NCBI GenBank assembly: GCA_934512135.1
Contig: CAKSWT010000017.1
Span: 12,390 to 76,389 of the forward strand
DNA from: an uncultured Oscillospiraceae bacterium
GTDB lineage: Bacteria > Bacillota > Clostridia > Oscillospirales > Oscillospiraceae
Reading direction: 5' to 3'
DNA length: 64,000 nt
The stretch's first letter is position 1. Every line of letters starts with the position of its first letter. Position numbers and translations under genes: made by a program. Shown here in pieces: positions 39,514 to 48,654 of this stretch. The notes under the pieces are model-generated. The model was given only the letters and a program-made list of their open reading frames with translations. It did not search any database and had not been told where the DNA came from.

Positions 39514-41304
39514 ATGAAACAGACAAAGTTTCTGGCGCTGATTCTGGCGCTGGCAATGATGCTGGGTCTCATGAGTGCCTGCGGCGACAACAAGTCCAGC
39601 GCCGCTTCCACCGCCCCCGCATCTGCCAAGGAAACCACAGCAGAAGAGTCCAAGGCCCCTCAGGCTCCCGCAGACTCTGCAGAGGAGACCTCCGCGCTGG
39701 AGGGCGGCGCCACTGTGGCCAAGACCGTAGGCGATCCCTTTGAGGCCATGGACCAGGAGTTCATCACCTATCCTCTGGAGGGAGACAACACCATCACCAT
39801 GTGGTACTACATCCCCGGCTATCAGGACTTTATGGATTCCAACTACAGCTTTAACGCCCTGAAAACCGCTGAGGCGGCCACCGGCGTAAAGCTGGAATTC
39901 ACCGAGGTCAGCGCCCAGTCTGCCAGCGAGCTCTTCAATGTGATGGTGGCCGGCGGCGACTACCCCGACCTGCTGCCCGTTATGGAGTACTACTCCGGCG
40001 GCCTGTCCAAGGCCTATGAGGACGGCGTCATTGTTGACATCAACGAGTACATGGATGACAACATGCCCAACTATCTGGCAGTTCGTGACTGCCTGGACGA
40101 GAAGACCGTAAAGGCTACCTTCACCGAGGATATGACCCTTGCCTTCTATCAGATCAAGGACGGCACCTACTCCGGCAACGGCCTGGTTTCCCGCGCTGAC
40201 TGGATCAAGGCACAGAACGTGGCCTTCTCCGGGGATGTGATCGGCCTGGACGAGTTCACCGATTACCTCCGTACCATTCATGATGCTTACAACTGCTCCA
40301 ACACCCTTTATATGTATGACGGCACCGTGGGCCTTATGGAGGCTGCATTCGACACCGAGCTGCCCGTTCTGAAGGGCGACGGCTTCATGACCTCCATCAC
40401 CTCCGCCATCTTCCGCAAGGGCGACGAGGTTATGTCCGGCTGGACCACCGACGGCTACCGCGAGTATCTGGAGTGGGTGCTCCAGATGATGGACGAGGGC
40501 ATTATGGCCAAGGACTTCCTGTCTCTGGACACCGACCGCGGCGTTATGAATAGCCTGCAGGCTTCCGGCGCCATCGGTGTATGGCAGTCCAACGCCGACA
40601 AGATCAGCGAGATTATTGATTTCTATGGTGCTGATTATCCCGAGCTGGAAATCACCGCAATTCCCCGTGTTGCGCAGGATCCCACCGCACAGTACGTCTG
40701 GAACGATGAGACCGCTCTGGTTGCCACCAACGCCGGCTTCTCCCTGTCCTCCAACTGCAAGAACCCTGAGCTGGTTTGCCAGTGGGAGAACTACTTCTGG
40801 ACCACCGACGGCTACTATCTTGCCAACTACGGCACCGAGGGTGAGAGCTATCATATGGACGGCGACACCCCCGTATTCGACTGGGATCAGCCTGTGACCG
40901 TGACCGGCCGCAACGCTCCCAACGCCGAGATGGCACAGCAGCTGTTCACCATGATCCGCTTCGCTTCCTTCTATGTGGACAACGACATGCTGCTGGCCAC
41001 TTTCCCCCAGACCGGTCTGGACGCAGTTGAGCTGTGGACCATCGACGGTTCCACTGATGACCGCAACTACCCCTCTGCTGTGAAGAACACCTTCACCACC
41101 GACGAGTCCCTGGAGATTGCCAACTACGAGTCCGACCTGCTCACCTATGCATCCGAGCAGTGCCTGAAGTTCCTGGATGGCTCTCTGGAGCTCAACGACG
41201 CCAACTGGAACGAGTTTGTAGACACCTGCAACTCCATGGGTCTCCCTGAGATCGTGGCAGTGTATCAGAACGCCTACGACGAGTATCAGGCCGGCGACCG
41301 CTAA
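39514..41304 (+). CDS. ABC transporter substrate-binding lipoprotein (family 1, orphan copy 1)
   Basis: 596 residues. The signal ends in LMSAC (lipobox), followed by an Ala/Ser/Glu-rich linker to about residue 75. The mature part begins TITMWYYIPGYQDFM and has the two-lobed layout of carbohydrate-type extracellular binding proteins (AATGVKLEFTEVSAQSASELFNVMVAGGDYPDL in parts, FSLSSNCKNPELVCQWENYFWTTDG). Codons are strongly biased to C-ending forms, suggesting high expression. No permease genes are adjacent. It is about as long as, and clearly related to, the gene at 60815. AAAGGAG precedes the ATG by 8 bases. The ligand is unknown. Confidence 0.85.
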   Translation: MKQTKFLALILALAMMLGLMSACGDNKSSAASTAPASAKETTAEESKAPQAPADSAEETSALEGGATVAKTVGDPFEAMDQEFITYPLEGDNTITMWYYIPGYQDFMDSNYSFNALKTAEAATGVKLEFTEVSAQSASELFNVMVAGGDYPDLLPVMEYYSGGLSKAYEDGVIVDINEYMDDNMPNYLAVRDCLDEKTVKATFTEDMTLAFYQIKDGTYSGNGLVSRADWIKAQNVAFSGDVIGLDEFTDYLRTIHDAYNCSNTLYMYDGTVGLMEAAFDTELPVLKGDGFMTSITSAIFRKGDEVMSGWTTDGYREYLEWVLQMMDEGIMAKDFLSLDTDRGVMNSLQASGAIGVWQSNADKISEIIDFYGADYPELEITAIPRVAQDPTAQYVWNDETALVATNAGFSLSSNCKNPELVCQWENYFWTTDGYYLANYGTEGESYHMDGDTPVFDWDQPVTVTGRNAPNAEMAQQLFTMIRFASFYVDNDMLLATFPQTGLDAVELWTIDGSTDDRNYPSAVKNTFTTDESLEIANYESDLLTYASEQCLKFLDGSLELNDANWNEFVDTCNSMGLPEIVAVYQNAYDEYQAGDR

Positions 41305-41310
41305 TATGGC

Positions 41311-41345
41311 AACAGGGCCCGCTCCCAAGGGAGCGGGCCCTGTTT
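41311..41345 (+). terminator. Terminator of the first solute-binding protein gene
   Basis: AACAGGGCCCGCTCCC and its complement form a 16-bp perfect stem ending in TGTTTGT, directly after the stop. Confidence 0.85.
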
Positions 41346-41412
41346 GTCGAAAAAGCCGGAAGGCTTTTCCAACAAACTAAGCCAGGCCAGAGGAACATCC
41401 TCTGGCCTGGCT
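41343..41412. repeat. Two intergenic palindromic repeats (TGTCGGAAAAGCC-type and AGCCAGGCC-type copy 2)
   Basis: 41343-41376 is a degenerate copy of the hairpin at 36729-36758 (arms ending in AAAAGCC/GGCTTTT). 41380-41412 has the same 15-bp arms as 33383-33415, here with loop ACA. On the minus strand the second one is followed by TTAGTTTGTT and may terminate the M18 peptidase operon. Confidence 0.75.
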
Positions 41413-41425
41413 CAGTCATATAGGA

Positions 41426-42829
41426 TTACTTGTCCTGATAGAACACCTTCATGGCCTTCCGGGTCATGTAGCAGTCCATTTTTGAGACCACCTCAATGGG
41501 AGCGTGCATACTGAGCACCGGTACACCGGTGTCCAGGGTGAGAATGTTGCGGTTGGCCATATACTGGGCCACGGTTCCGCCGCCGCCGGCGTCTACCTTG
41601 CCCAGCTCGCCCATCTGCCATACCACGCCGCCTTCCTTGCACAGCCGGCGGATTTTGGCCACGAACTCGGCCGGAGCATCGGAGGAACCGGATTTCCCTC
41701 TGGCACCGGTGTACTTCATAAAGCACACGCCGCAGTTCAGGTGGGCGTTGTTGGCCTTCTCACAGGGCTCGGGATAGCTGGGGTCGAAGGCGTTGGTCAC
41801 GTCGGCGGAGAGGCACTGGGAATGCCGGAAGCACTCCCGGAGGGGTGCGCCCTGGGCCTGGCACAGGCAGTCCATAAAGTATTCAAAGGCCTGGGACTCC
41901 ATGCCGGTAATGCCCATAGAGCCAATTTCCTCCTTGTCGGCCAGACAGCAGACGGCGGTATACTCCGGCACGTCCTCCAGGGCCAGCAGAGCGTCCAGAG
42001 CGGCGAAGGAGCAGCTGCGGTCATCGTGGCCGTAGGCGGCGATCATGCTGCGGTCAAAGCCCAGCTCTCTGGCCTTGGCGGCGGGGACCATAATAAGCTC
42101 TGCGGAGAGGAAGTCCTCCTCGGTGATGCCGTACTGCTCCTGGAGGAACATCAAAATGGCGAGCTTTACGCTGTCGCTGCCCTCGTCCTCGGGGAGGGGA
42201 ACGGAGCCCACCAGCACATTGAGATTTTCACCGGAAACGCCGGCGGCCAGGGTCTTTTTCATCTGGTCCTCTGCCAAGTGAATGAGAAGGTCTGTGACAA
42301 TGAAAACAGGGTCGTCGTCCTTTTCTCCGACGCAGATCTCCACCAGGGTGCCGTCCTGCTTCACCACCACGCCGTGAATGGCCATGGGAACCGTGGTCCA
42401 CTGGTATTTCTTAATGCCGCCGTAGTAGTGGGTCTTGAAAAAGGCCATCTGGTCCTCCTCGTAGAGGGGGTTGGGCTTGAGATCCAGACGGGGGTTGTCG
42501 ATGTGGGCTGCGGTAATCCGGGTGCCCTGGCTGAGGGGCCGCTTGCCGATGACTGCCAGGTTGATGGCTTTGCCGCAGACGGTCTGGTAGACCTTGGTGC
42601 CCGGGGTCATCTCCATGCCCGGGGTATAGGGCCGGAACCCATGGGCCTCGGCCTGACGGGTGGCCTCCCGAACGGCTTCCCGCTCGGTCTTAGCGGCGTT
42701 CAGGAAGGAGATGTACCGCTGGCTGTAGGCCTCCATGGCGGCCCGATCCTCCTGGGAGATCACGGCGTAGCCATTGGTGGGCTTGTACAGCAGGGCCTTG
42801 CGCTGAGCTTCATACTTGGATTCGCTCAT
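41426..42829 (-). CDS. M18-family aminopeptidase
   Basis: 467 residues. Metal-site blocks of M18 zinc peptidases are visible: ITAAHIDNPRLDLKP, CLADKEEIGSMGITG with the Glu pair, and a C-terminal LDTGVPVLSMHAPIEV with the last His. These enzymes cut acidic or other N-terminal residues in the cytoplasm as large oligomers. Start at 42829: AAAGGATG lies 6 bases upstream, while an earlier ATG overlaps that site. Last gene of the minus-strand run, 15 bases after coaE. Confidence 0.88.
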   Translation of the reverse strand: MSESKYEAQRKALLYKPTNGYAVISQEDRAAMEAYSQRYISFLNAAKTEREAVREATRQAEAHGFRPYTPGMEMTPGTKVYQTVCGKAINLAVIGKRPLSQGTRITAAHIDNPRLDLKPNPLYEEDQMAFFKTHYYGGIKKYQWTTVPMAIHGVVVKQDGTLVEICVGEKDDDPVFIVTDLLIHLAEDQMKKTLAAGVSGENLNVLVGSVPLPEDEGSDSVKLAILMFLQEQYGITEEDFLSAELIMVPAAKARELGFDRSMIAAYGHDDRSCSFAALDALLALEDVPEYTAVCCLADKEEIGSMGITGMESQAFEYFMDCLCQAQGAPLRECFRHSQCLSADVTNAFDPSYPEPCEKANNAHLNCGVCFMKYTGARGKSGSSDAPAEFVAKIRRLCKEGGVVWQMGELGKVDAGGGGTVAQYMANRNILTLDTGVPVLSMHAPIEVVSKMDCYMTRKAMKVFYQDK

Positions 42830-42844
42830 CTGTAACATCCTTTC

Positions 42845-43435
42845 TTATTGTAAAATAGTATCTAACAGCTGATCGCACTGACGGGCAAAGGCCTCCGGCG
42901 AATCAGCGTCGTTAAACAGGGTATAGTCGCAGCGGCTGGAATAGTATTCCCCGGGCTGCTGGGCGGAAATACGGAGCCGGGCGTACTCCTGGGAAATGTG
43001 ATCCCGGGCCATCAGCCGCCGGACCCGGGTCTCCACCGGCGCGACGACGGCAATGGTGTACCGGCAGCGCTGGGGCAGTTCTCCCTCCAGCAGGTTGATG
43101 GCATCAATGGCGGCCAGGGGAACCCCCTGGGCCTCGGCCTCCCGGAGCCGGCGGTCCGTTTCTGCCAAAATAAACTGCCCGGTGATGTCGTTCAGATCCT
43201 GGAGGGCCTGGGGATCGGCAAAGACAATGCGGCCCAAGGCCTTCCGGTCCAAAACGCCGTCTCGGATGACCCCGGGGAACCTGGCGTCCAGGGCCCTGCG
43301 GAGGTCGTCGCTGGTTTCCAGCAGCTGGTGATAGACGGCGTCCAGATCCAGCACACAGCCGCCGCGGGCTTCAATGCGCTGAAGGGCGGTGGTTTTCCCG
43401 CTGCCGGTGGGGCCGGTGATGCCGAGAATGATCAT
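42845..43435 (-). CDS. coaE: Dephospho-CoA kinase
   Basis: 196 residues. The P-loop GITGPTGSGKTTAL at the N-terminus (Gly8-Thr15 region), DLDAVYHQLL and the lid RRLMARDHISQEYARLRI with INAQ-like tail (RISAQQP) match CoaE. It makes CoA from dephospho-CoA and ATP. It overlaps the preceding gene by 4 bases. PTGSGKTT is a slight variant of the usual xIGSGKS. Confidence 0.9.
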   Translation of the reverse strand: MIILGITGPTGSGKTTALQRIEARGGCVLDLDAVYHQLLETSDDLRRALDARFPGVIRDGVLDRKALGRIVFADPQALQDLNDITGQFILAETDRRLREAEAQGVPLAAIDAINLLEGELPQRCRYTIAVVAPVETRVRRLMARDHISQEYARLRISAQQPGEYYSSRCDYTLFNDADSPEAFARQCDQLLDTILQ

Positions 43436-44466
43436 GGAATGTCATCTCCTTCTACCATGTGAAAGCCGGCGGCCTTTTTCAGCCGATTGGCCACGGCGTA
43501 GGTCACGCCGCCGCCTACGGGGCAGCGGGCGTAGATGGTCTTGATGTCGCTGCGGTCCAGCTCCCGCAGGGCTGCAAACAGTCCCTGGGCCAGCGTTTCC
43601 GGAGCGGACGCTGAGCCGTAGGCCAGGGCGGAGCCCTGGGGGTAGAGGTTCAGTTCCTCCTGAAAGCACAGGACCCGGTCCTGGGGGCCCAACCGGGAGC
43701 GAATATAATGGGCGGCCCCCTGGGCGGAGCCGGTGACGATAATCACATCCCCGGCGGGGGTGTAGTGAGTGTATTTCATCCCCGGGGCCCGAACCACGGC
43801 GTCCTGGGCTACCTCGCCTACCACGGCCTTGTCCACATCCAGAACGCCCAATACCTCCCGGAGCAGCTCCGGACCGATGCCGCCGGGGCGCAGCAGCCGG
43901 GGTCGGGGGCCGGTCAGGTCCACAATGGTGGATTCCACGCCCACGGAGCAGGGGCCGCCGTCCACCACGGCGTCGATTTTCCCGTCCATGTCGTGAAGCA
44001 CATGCTGGGCGGTGGTGGGGCTGGGTTTCCCGGAGGTGTTGGCGGAGGGAGCGGCAATGGGGACGCCGGCGGCCTGAATAATGGCCCGGGTCAGGGCGTT
44101 GTCCGGGCAGCGGATGCCCACGGTATCCAGACCGGCGGTGGTGCGCCGGGGCACCACCGGGCGGGCCGGAAGAATGATGGTCAGGGGACCGGGCCAGAAC
44201 CGCTCCATCAGCACCCAGGCGGCCTGGGGTACGTCATGACAGAAATCCTCCACCTGGTCCGGGCCGGACACATGGAGAATCAGCGGATTGTCCTGGGGAC
44301 GGCCCTTGGCCTGGAAAATCTTCAGTACCGCATCAGGGTCCAGGCCGTTGGCGCCCAGACCGTAGACGGTTTCCGTGGGAATGCCCAAAAGGCCTCCCTG
44401 TTGAATGATCCGGGCGGCCCGGGACAGGGTCTCCGGGGCATCCGCCTGTAAAAGCTCTGTTTTCAT
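43432..44466 (-). CDS. ywlC: L-threonylcarbamoyladenylate synthase (Sua5/YwlC type)
   Basis: 344 residues, the long Sua5 form. The YrdC domain (IIQQGGLLGIPTETVYGLGANGLD, PSANTSGKPSPTTAQHV) is followed by the C-terminal Sua5 domain. It makes threonylcarbamoyl-AMP for the t6A37 tRNA modification. It overlaps prfA and coaE by 4 bases each, showing tight coupling. Confidence 0.93.
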   Translation of the reverse strand: MKTELLQADAPETLSRAARIIQQGGLLGIPTETVYGLGANGLDPDAVLKIFQAKGRPQDNPLILHVSGPDQVEDFCHDVPQAAWVLMERFWPGPLTIILPARPVVPRRTTAGLDTVGIRCPDNALTRAIIQAAGVPIAAPSANTSGKPSPTTAQHVLHDMDGKIDAVVDGGPCSVGVESTIVDLTGPRPRLLRPGGIGPELLREVLGVLDVDKAVVGEVAQDAVVRAPGMKYTHYTPAGDVIIVTGSAQGAAHYIRSRLGPQDRVLCFQEELNLYPQGSALAYGSASAPETLAQGLFAALRELDRSDIKTIYARCPVGGGVTYAVANRLKKAAGFHMVEGDDIP

Positions 44467-45539
44467 CGGTCCTCTTGCTCCTGACTGAGCTTCTCCGCCT
44501 GGTCGGCGGTGATCAGCCCATCGATGATCTCGTCCAGGTCTCCGTCCATGATCTCGTTGATGCGGTACAGCGTCAGGCCAATGCGGTGATCGGTGACCCG
44601 GGACTGGGGAAAGTTATAGGTGCGTATTTTTTCGTTCCGCATGCCCATGCCCACCTGGCTTCGCTTTTCCGCGGAGACCTGGGCCGCCTGGGCCGCCTGC
44701 TGCGCCTGATAGAGCCGGGAATAGAGAATCCGCATGGCCTTTTCCCGGTTCTGGACCTGGCTCCGCTCCTGCTGGCACTCCACCACAGTGCCTGTGGGAA
44801 TATGAATCAGCCGAACGGCAGAGGAGGTCTTGTTGATGTGCTGCCCTCCGGCGCCGGAGGAGCGGAACACCTCCATTTTGATGTCGGCGGGGTTTAGGTG
44901 GACCTCCACCTCGTCCACCTCCGGCATCACCGCCACCGTGGCAGTGGAGGTGTGGACCCGGCCGCCGGATTCCGTTTCCGGCACCCGCTGCACCCGATGC
45001 ACACCGCTTTCAAACTTCAGCCGGGAATATACGTCGGTGCCGGATACCAGGCAGATGACTTCCTTGATGCCGCCCAACTCCGTTTCGTTCAGGGAGGTGA
45101 TCTCCAGATTCCAGCCCCGCTTCTCTGCGTACATATGGTACATCCGGAACAGCGAGTGGGCAAACAGGGCGCTTTCCTCCCCACCCACGCCGGCGCGGAT
45201 CTCCAAAATAATGTTTTTGTCGTCGTTGGGGTCCTTGGGGAGAAGCAGTAGCTTCAGCTCCTGCTCCAACTGGGGAAGCTGGGCCTTGGCTTCGTTTAGC
45301 TCCTCCTGACACAGGTCGCGGAGCTCCGGCTCCTGGGACTCTGCAAGCATCTCCAGCAAATCGGAGACGGTTTGCTTCTGGCGGAGAAACCGGCGATAGG
45401 CGTGGACCACAGGCTCCAGATCCCGCTGCTCCTTTAACAGGCGGGCCGCCTGCTTGGGGTCGTCATAGAAATCCGGCCGGGTGGTCATATCGCCCAGCTC
45501 CAGATAGCGGTTTTCCACCACCTTTAATTTATCCAGCAT
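44463..45539 (-). CDS. prfA: Peptide chain release factor 1
   Basis: 358 residues. The peptidyl-hydrolysis GGQ is in SSGAGGQHINKTSSAVRL, and the start MLDKLKVVENRYLELGDM is typical of RF1. It reads UAA and UAG. Its usual modification partner PrmC is not next to it; instead the t6A gene follows directly, and rlmA is 35 bases upstream. Confidence 0.96.
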   Translation of the reverse strand: MLDKLKVVENRYLELGDMTTRPDFYDDPKQAARLLKEQRDLEPVVHAYRRFLRQKQTVSDLLEMLAESQEPELRDLCQEELNEAKAQLPQLEQELKLLLLPKDPNDDKNIILEIRAGVGGEESALFAHSLFRMYHMYAEKRGWNLEITSLNETELGGIKEVICLVSGTDVYSRLKFESGVHRVQRVPETESGGRVHTSTATVAVMPEVDEVEVHLNPADIKMEVFRSSGAGGQHINKTSSAVRLIHIPTGTVVECQQERSQVQNREKAMRILYSRLYQAQQAAQAAQVSAEKRSQVGMGMRNEKIRTYNFPQSRVTDHRIGLTLYRINEIMDGDLDEIIDGLITADQAEKLSQEQEDR

Positions 45540-45574
45540 AATCTGTCCTCCTGCAATCTTGAGACACTATCATA

Positions 45575-46411
45575 TCACATCCCGGCGTCAGGCGCAACGG
45601 CCTGATACACCCGGAACAGCACCTGGGCGGTATCGGAAAGGGACTGGGCCTGGGCGGCCCGCCGGGCGCCCTCCTGGGTGATGCGCCAGACGTGAGGGGT
45701 CATCCGCAGAAGCTGCTGCACCTCGGTGCCGGAGGTGAGCTCCACGGGAAAGCAGAGCGTTTCCTCCCGGAGCAGCCGGAAGCCGGGATAGTCCAGGGCG
45801 GCCTTGGGGGCCTTTTCCGTGAGTCGGGCGTAGATCAGGGACTTGAGCCCCAGCAGATGGTCCCGGCCTGCGGTGACCTCCAGATAAATTCCTCCCGGTC
45901 TTAAGACCCGGAAAAACTCTCCTGGAACACACAGGGCGAACATGCTCATCACCAGATCCATGGAGCGGTCCCGTACCGGAAGATGTGCGGCGGAGGCGGC
46001 GGCCCACAGGGCCTGCTTATTCCTCACGGCGGCATACCGCACTGCGTCCTTGGAGATGTCCACCCCCAGGAAGTGACCTGCGGGACAGCGGGCCTGTAGC
46101 TGGGTCATGTAGTAGCCCTCGCCGCAGCCTGCGTCCAGCACCCAAGGCGCCTCCGGCAGCAGGGGCAGAGTCAGCGCCAGCAGCCTGTCCACGATGGGCT
46201 GGTAAAAGCCCTGGTCCAGAAAGTCTCGCCGGGACTGGACCATATCCCGGGTGTCCCCGGGATGCTTGGAGTGCTTTTGCGTCACCGGAAGTAGGTTAAC
46301 ATAACCCTGCTTGGCAATGTCGAAGCAGTGCCGGGCGGGGCAGACAAAGCTGCGGTTCTCCCGGGACAGAGGCGCCCCACAGATTGGGCATCGCAAATAG
46401 GCTGTTTCCAT
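45575..46411 (-). CDS. rlmA: 23S rRNA (guanine-N1)-methyltransferase, RlmA type
   Basis: 278 residues. An N-terminal zinc site Cys8/Cys11/Cys24/His28 (CPICGAPL ... CPARHCFD) followed by KQGYVNLLP is the RlmA hallmark, then a SAM-binding fold (VLDAGCGEGYY). In Gram-positives the family modifies G748 of 23S rRNA (RlmA-II); Escherichia uses G745. It is not PrmC: no NPPY motif. Its start overlaps the stop of the M20 gene by one base. Confidence 0.88.
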   Translation of the reverse strand: METAYLRCPICGAPLSRENRSFVCPARHCFDIAKQGYVNLLPVTQKHSKHPGDTRDMVQSRRDFLDQGFYQPIVDRLLALTLPLLPEAPWVLDAGCGEGYYMTQLQARCPAGHFLGVDISKDAVRYAAVRNKQALWAAASAAHLPVRDRSMDLVMSMFALCVPGEFFRVLRPGGIYLEVTAGRDHLLGLKSLIYARLTEKAPKAALDYPGFRLLREETLCFPVELTSGTEVQQLLRMTPHVWRITQEGARRAAQAQSLSDTAQVLFRVYQAVAPDAGM

Positions 46412-47838
46412 CAGCAGTTCCTCATGAGCCGCACAAAGAATTTGGCGGCATTGACGGTGTTTACGGTTCGGATGCGTTCATTGTTGCCGTGGACCGTGGA
46501 TTTTTCCGCGCTTGTGACTTCCTTGGCGGAGAACCGGTACACATTGGGGCAGATCTCCCGCCAGTGGCGGGAATCCGTAGAAGCCACCATCAGATACGGG
46601 GTTACCACAGCCGCCGGCCAGGTGGCGTGAATGGCCTCCTGGAGAATATCCCAGCCCTGGGTCAGCGTGGAGTCCGGCTGGGGATCCGAGCAGAGAGCGG
46701 GAAGAATCTCAATGGAGGGGTCCCTTATCATACGCCGGAGCCGGGCGATTACGGAGTCCCGGGTGTCCCCCCACAGCAGCCGCAGATTGGCAAACATGTC
46801 AGCCTCCGAGGGAATGACATTCCCGGCGGTGCTGCCGCTGGCCTGCGTCAGGGCAAAGGTGGTCTGGGAGGCTGCACCGATCATGCCGCCGGTTTTCCGG
46901 AGCCAGCGAAAATACAGAGGCCGCAGGACCTGCCGGTTTGCCAGCAGCAGCCGGGTGGAGAAGCCGCAGTACCGTCCCATGGTGTCCACCAGAAGCTCCA
47001 GGGCCGGACCGGACCGCTGGGGAAAGGGATGTCGCCGGATCCGGTCCATGGCCCGGCACAGCCGAGGCAGGGGGTTGTCCCCGGTGGGGACCGAGGCGTG
47101 GCCGCCGGCACTGCGGGCCACAAAGCGAAGATTGGCCGTTCCCTTTTCTCCGATGCCCACCATGGCGCAGGTCACCGGGGCGCCGGGGAAAAAGCCGTCC
47201 ATAATGTCGCCGCCCTCGTCCAGAACAAAGGCGGGGGTGATGTGCCGTGCCACAAATACGTCCCGAATGGCCGGGGCAGTGGGGCCCATGATCTCCTCCT
47301 CTCCGGACAGCGCCAGGTAGATGTCGCGGGCAGGGGTGAAGCCGGTGGAGATCAAGTAGTCCATGGCCTCCAGTACGCCGCAGAGCTGATTTTTCATATC
47401 CAGTGCGCCCCGGCCCCAAAGAACGCCGTCCTCCAGCACGCCATCAAAGGGGGGCTTGTCCCAGAGCTCGGCGTGAGCGGGAACCACGTCGTAGTGGGAG
47501 AGAAACACGGCGGGCTGCTCCGGGCTGCGGCCCTTCCATCGGAGGAGCAGGCCGGTGGTGTGGATCCGTTCCACGGTGCAATGGGAGAACACATGGGGAT
47601 AGCATTCCGGCAGCAGTCTCCGAAATTTTACGAATTCGGCCTCCTCTCGGAGCTCCGGCGTGGAGACGGTGCGGCAGCGGATCATACGCTGGAGGTGTTC
47701 CACGGCGGCAGAGGCGTCAATGGGAATGTCCTCCGGGACAACAGGGGCAGGCACCGGAGGACGGAACCGCCAGGTCCGGAGAAACAGGGCTCCCAGGAAA
47801 ACCGCCAGCAGCCCGAGGAAAATCCAAAGTATCAGCAT
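46411..47838 (-). CDS. M20-family metallopeptidase with N-terminal membrane anchor
   Basis: 475 residues. A short hydrophobic N-terminal helix (ILWIFLGLLAVFLGALFL) precedes the peptidase. Metal-site blocks are VFLSHYDVVPA, WGRGALDMK, LSGEEEIMG with the catalytic Glu, and the dimerisation lid after GGHASVP. Such carboxypeptidase-S-like enzymes cleave dipeptides or acyl-amino acids. The ATG at 47838 follows GGGGG by 5 bases. First gene of the six-gene minus-strand run. Confidence 0.88.
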   Translation of the reverse strand: MLILWIFLGLLAVFLGALFLRTWRFRPPVPAPVVPEDIPIDASAAVEHLQRMIRCRTVSTPELREEAEFVKFRRLLPECYPHVFSHCTVERIHTTGLLLRWKGRSPEQPAVFLSHYDVVPAHAELWDKPPFDGVLEDGVLWGRGALDMKNQLCGVLEAMDYLISTGFTPARDIYLALSGEEEIMGPTAPAIRDVFVARHITPAFVLDEGGDIMDGFFPGAPVTCAMVGIGEKGTANLRFVARSAGGHASVPTGDNPLPRLCRAMDRIRRHPFPQRSGPALELLVDTMGRYCGFSTRLLLANRQVLRPLYFRWLRKTGGMIGAASQTTFALTQASGSTAGNVIPSEADMFANLRLLWGDTRDSVIARLRRMIRDPSIEILPALCSDPQPDSTLTQGWDILQEAIHATWPAAVVTPYLMVASTDSRHWREICPNVYRFSAKEVTSAEKSTVHGNNERIRTVNTVNAAKFFVRLMRNC

Positions 47839-47885
47839 AGAATCCCCCAAATCTCAAAAAATACATACATATATAGTACATCATT

Positions 47886-47914
47886 TTGACACGGTGGTCA
47901 AATCATGCTATGAT
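47886..47914 (+). promoter_or_regulatory. Promoter of the 47.9-kb hypothetical gene
   Basis: TTGACA (47886-47891) and TATGAT (47909-47914) with a 17-base spacer, 28 bases before the GTG start. Confidence 0.7.
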
Positions 47915-47942
47915 ATAGTCAGAAAAATTTGGGGAGGAACCC

Positions 47943-48554
47943 GTGTTGGCAAGATTCAAGGACTTTATCGATCAGGTGACCTTTGAAGAGGTTTGGGCCC
48001 TGCTGTCGGCGGAGAGCCAGGATGTGGCGGAGTACCAACAGGCCTATGAGGATATTTTTCAGGAACTCAAGCAGGTGCAGCCGCAGGAAAACACCAGCCA
48101 TATGACCATCAAGTTTGTTGTGGAGGAGGAGCCTCTGTGGAGCTTCTATTTTGAAGAGGATGATGCAGAGGAGGATGCGTCCCAGGAGACGGAAGAGCCC
48201 CAGGAGGGGGTGCTTCAGGTTTACGGCTTTGTGCCGGGAGATTCGGAGGGCTACGCCATTGGCCTGAAGCCGCCGGAGGTCCTGGTGGGACTGGATGTGG
48301 ATCCGGAGACTGCGGAAGCCTATACTCCGGCGGAGATCGTGGCCCATTGCATGGCGGAAATGACCTATACCGCAACCATGGCCTCCAGTGCCTATGGCAT
48401 GGAAAAGGACATGGCCGGCGGCGGCCTGCTGGCCAGCCAGACCTGTATGAAGGAAGATATCCAGAATATCGACCTGGACAAGCTCCGCCAGGAGCTGGGC
48501 GTTCTGCCCAAGCCCGATGAGGACTACAAAACCAAATACGGATTTCTGTTTTGA
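47943..48554 (+). CDS. Hypothetical acidic cytoplasmic protein (DUF6557-like)
   Basis: 203 residues, strongly acidic, no signal or membrane segment. The N-terminal stretch FKDFIDQVTFEEVWALL and a regularly spaced helical-beta layout resemble the DUF6557 group from memory; this is tentative. A central Glu/Asp-rich loop (EEDDAEEDASQETEEPQE) is probably disordered. GTG start with GGGAGG 5 bases upstream. Monocistronic with its own promoter and terminator. Confidence 0.7.
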   Translation: MLARFKDFIDQVTFEEVWALLSAESQDVAEYQQAYEDIFQELKQVQPQENTSHMTIKFVVEEEPLWSFYFEEDDAEEDASQETEEPQEGVLQVYGFVPGDSEGYAIGLKPPEVLVGLDVDPETAEAYTPAEIVAHCMAEMTYTATMASSAYGMEKDMAGGGLLASQTCMKEDIQNIDLDKLRQELGVLPKPDEDYKTKYGFLF

Positions 48555-48570
48555 GCGGACTTTCGTCTGA

Positions 48571-48601
48571 AATGTCCCCCGCTTGGCGGGGGACATTTTT
48601 C
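48571..48601 (+). terminator. Terminator of the 47.9-kb gene
   Basis: AATGTCCCCCGC and GCGGGGGACATT form a 12-bp stem with loop TTG and a following T-run. Confidence 0.85.
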
Positions 48602-48654
48602 GTATAAACTGCCCGAAGCTGTACATGATAATTCCAAGGAAGTGAGGAATGATC

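Noticed and set aside
39427..41328. 633-codon open frame antisense to the first solute-binding protein
   Set aside because: Shadow of a strongly codon-biased gene; the sense protein has a lipobox and family motifs, the antisense one has none.
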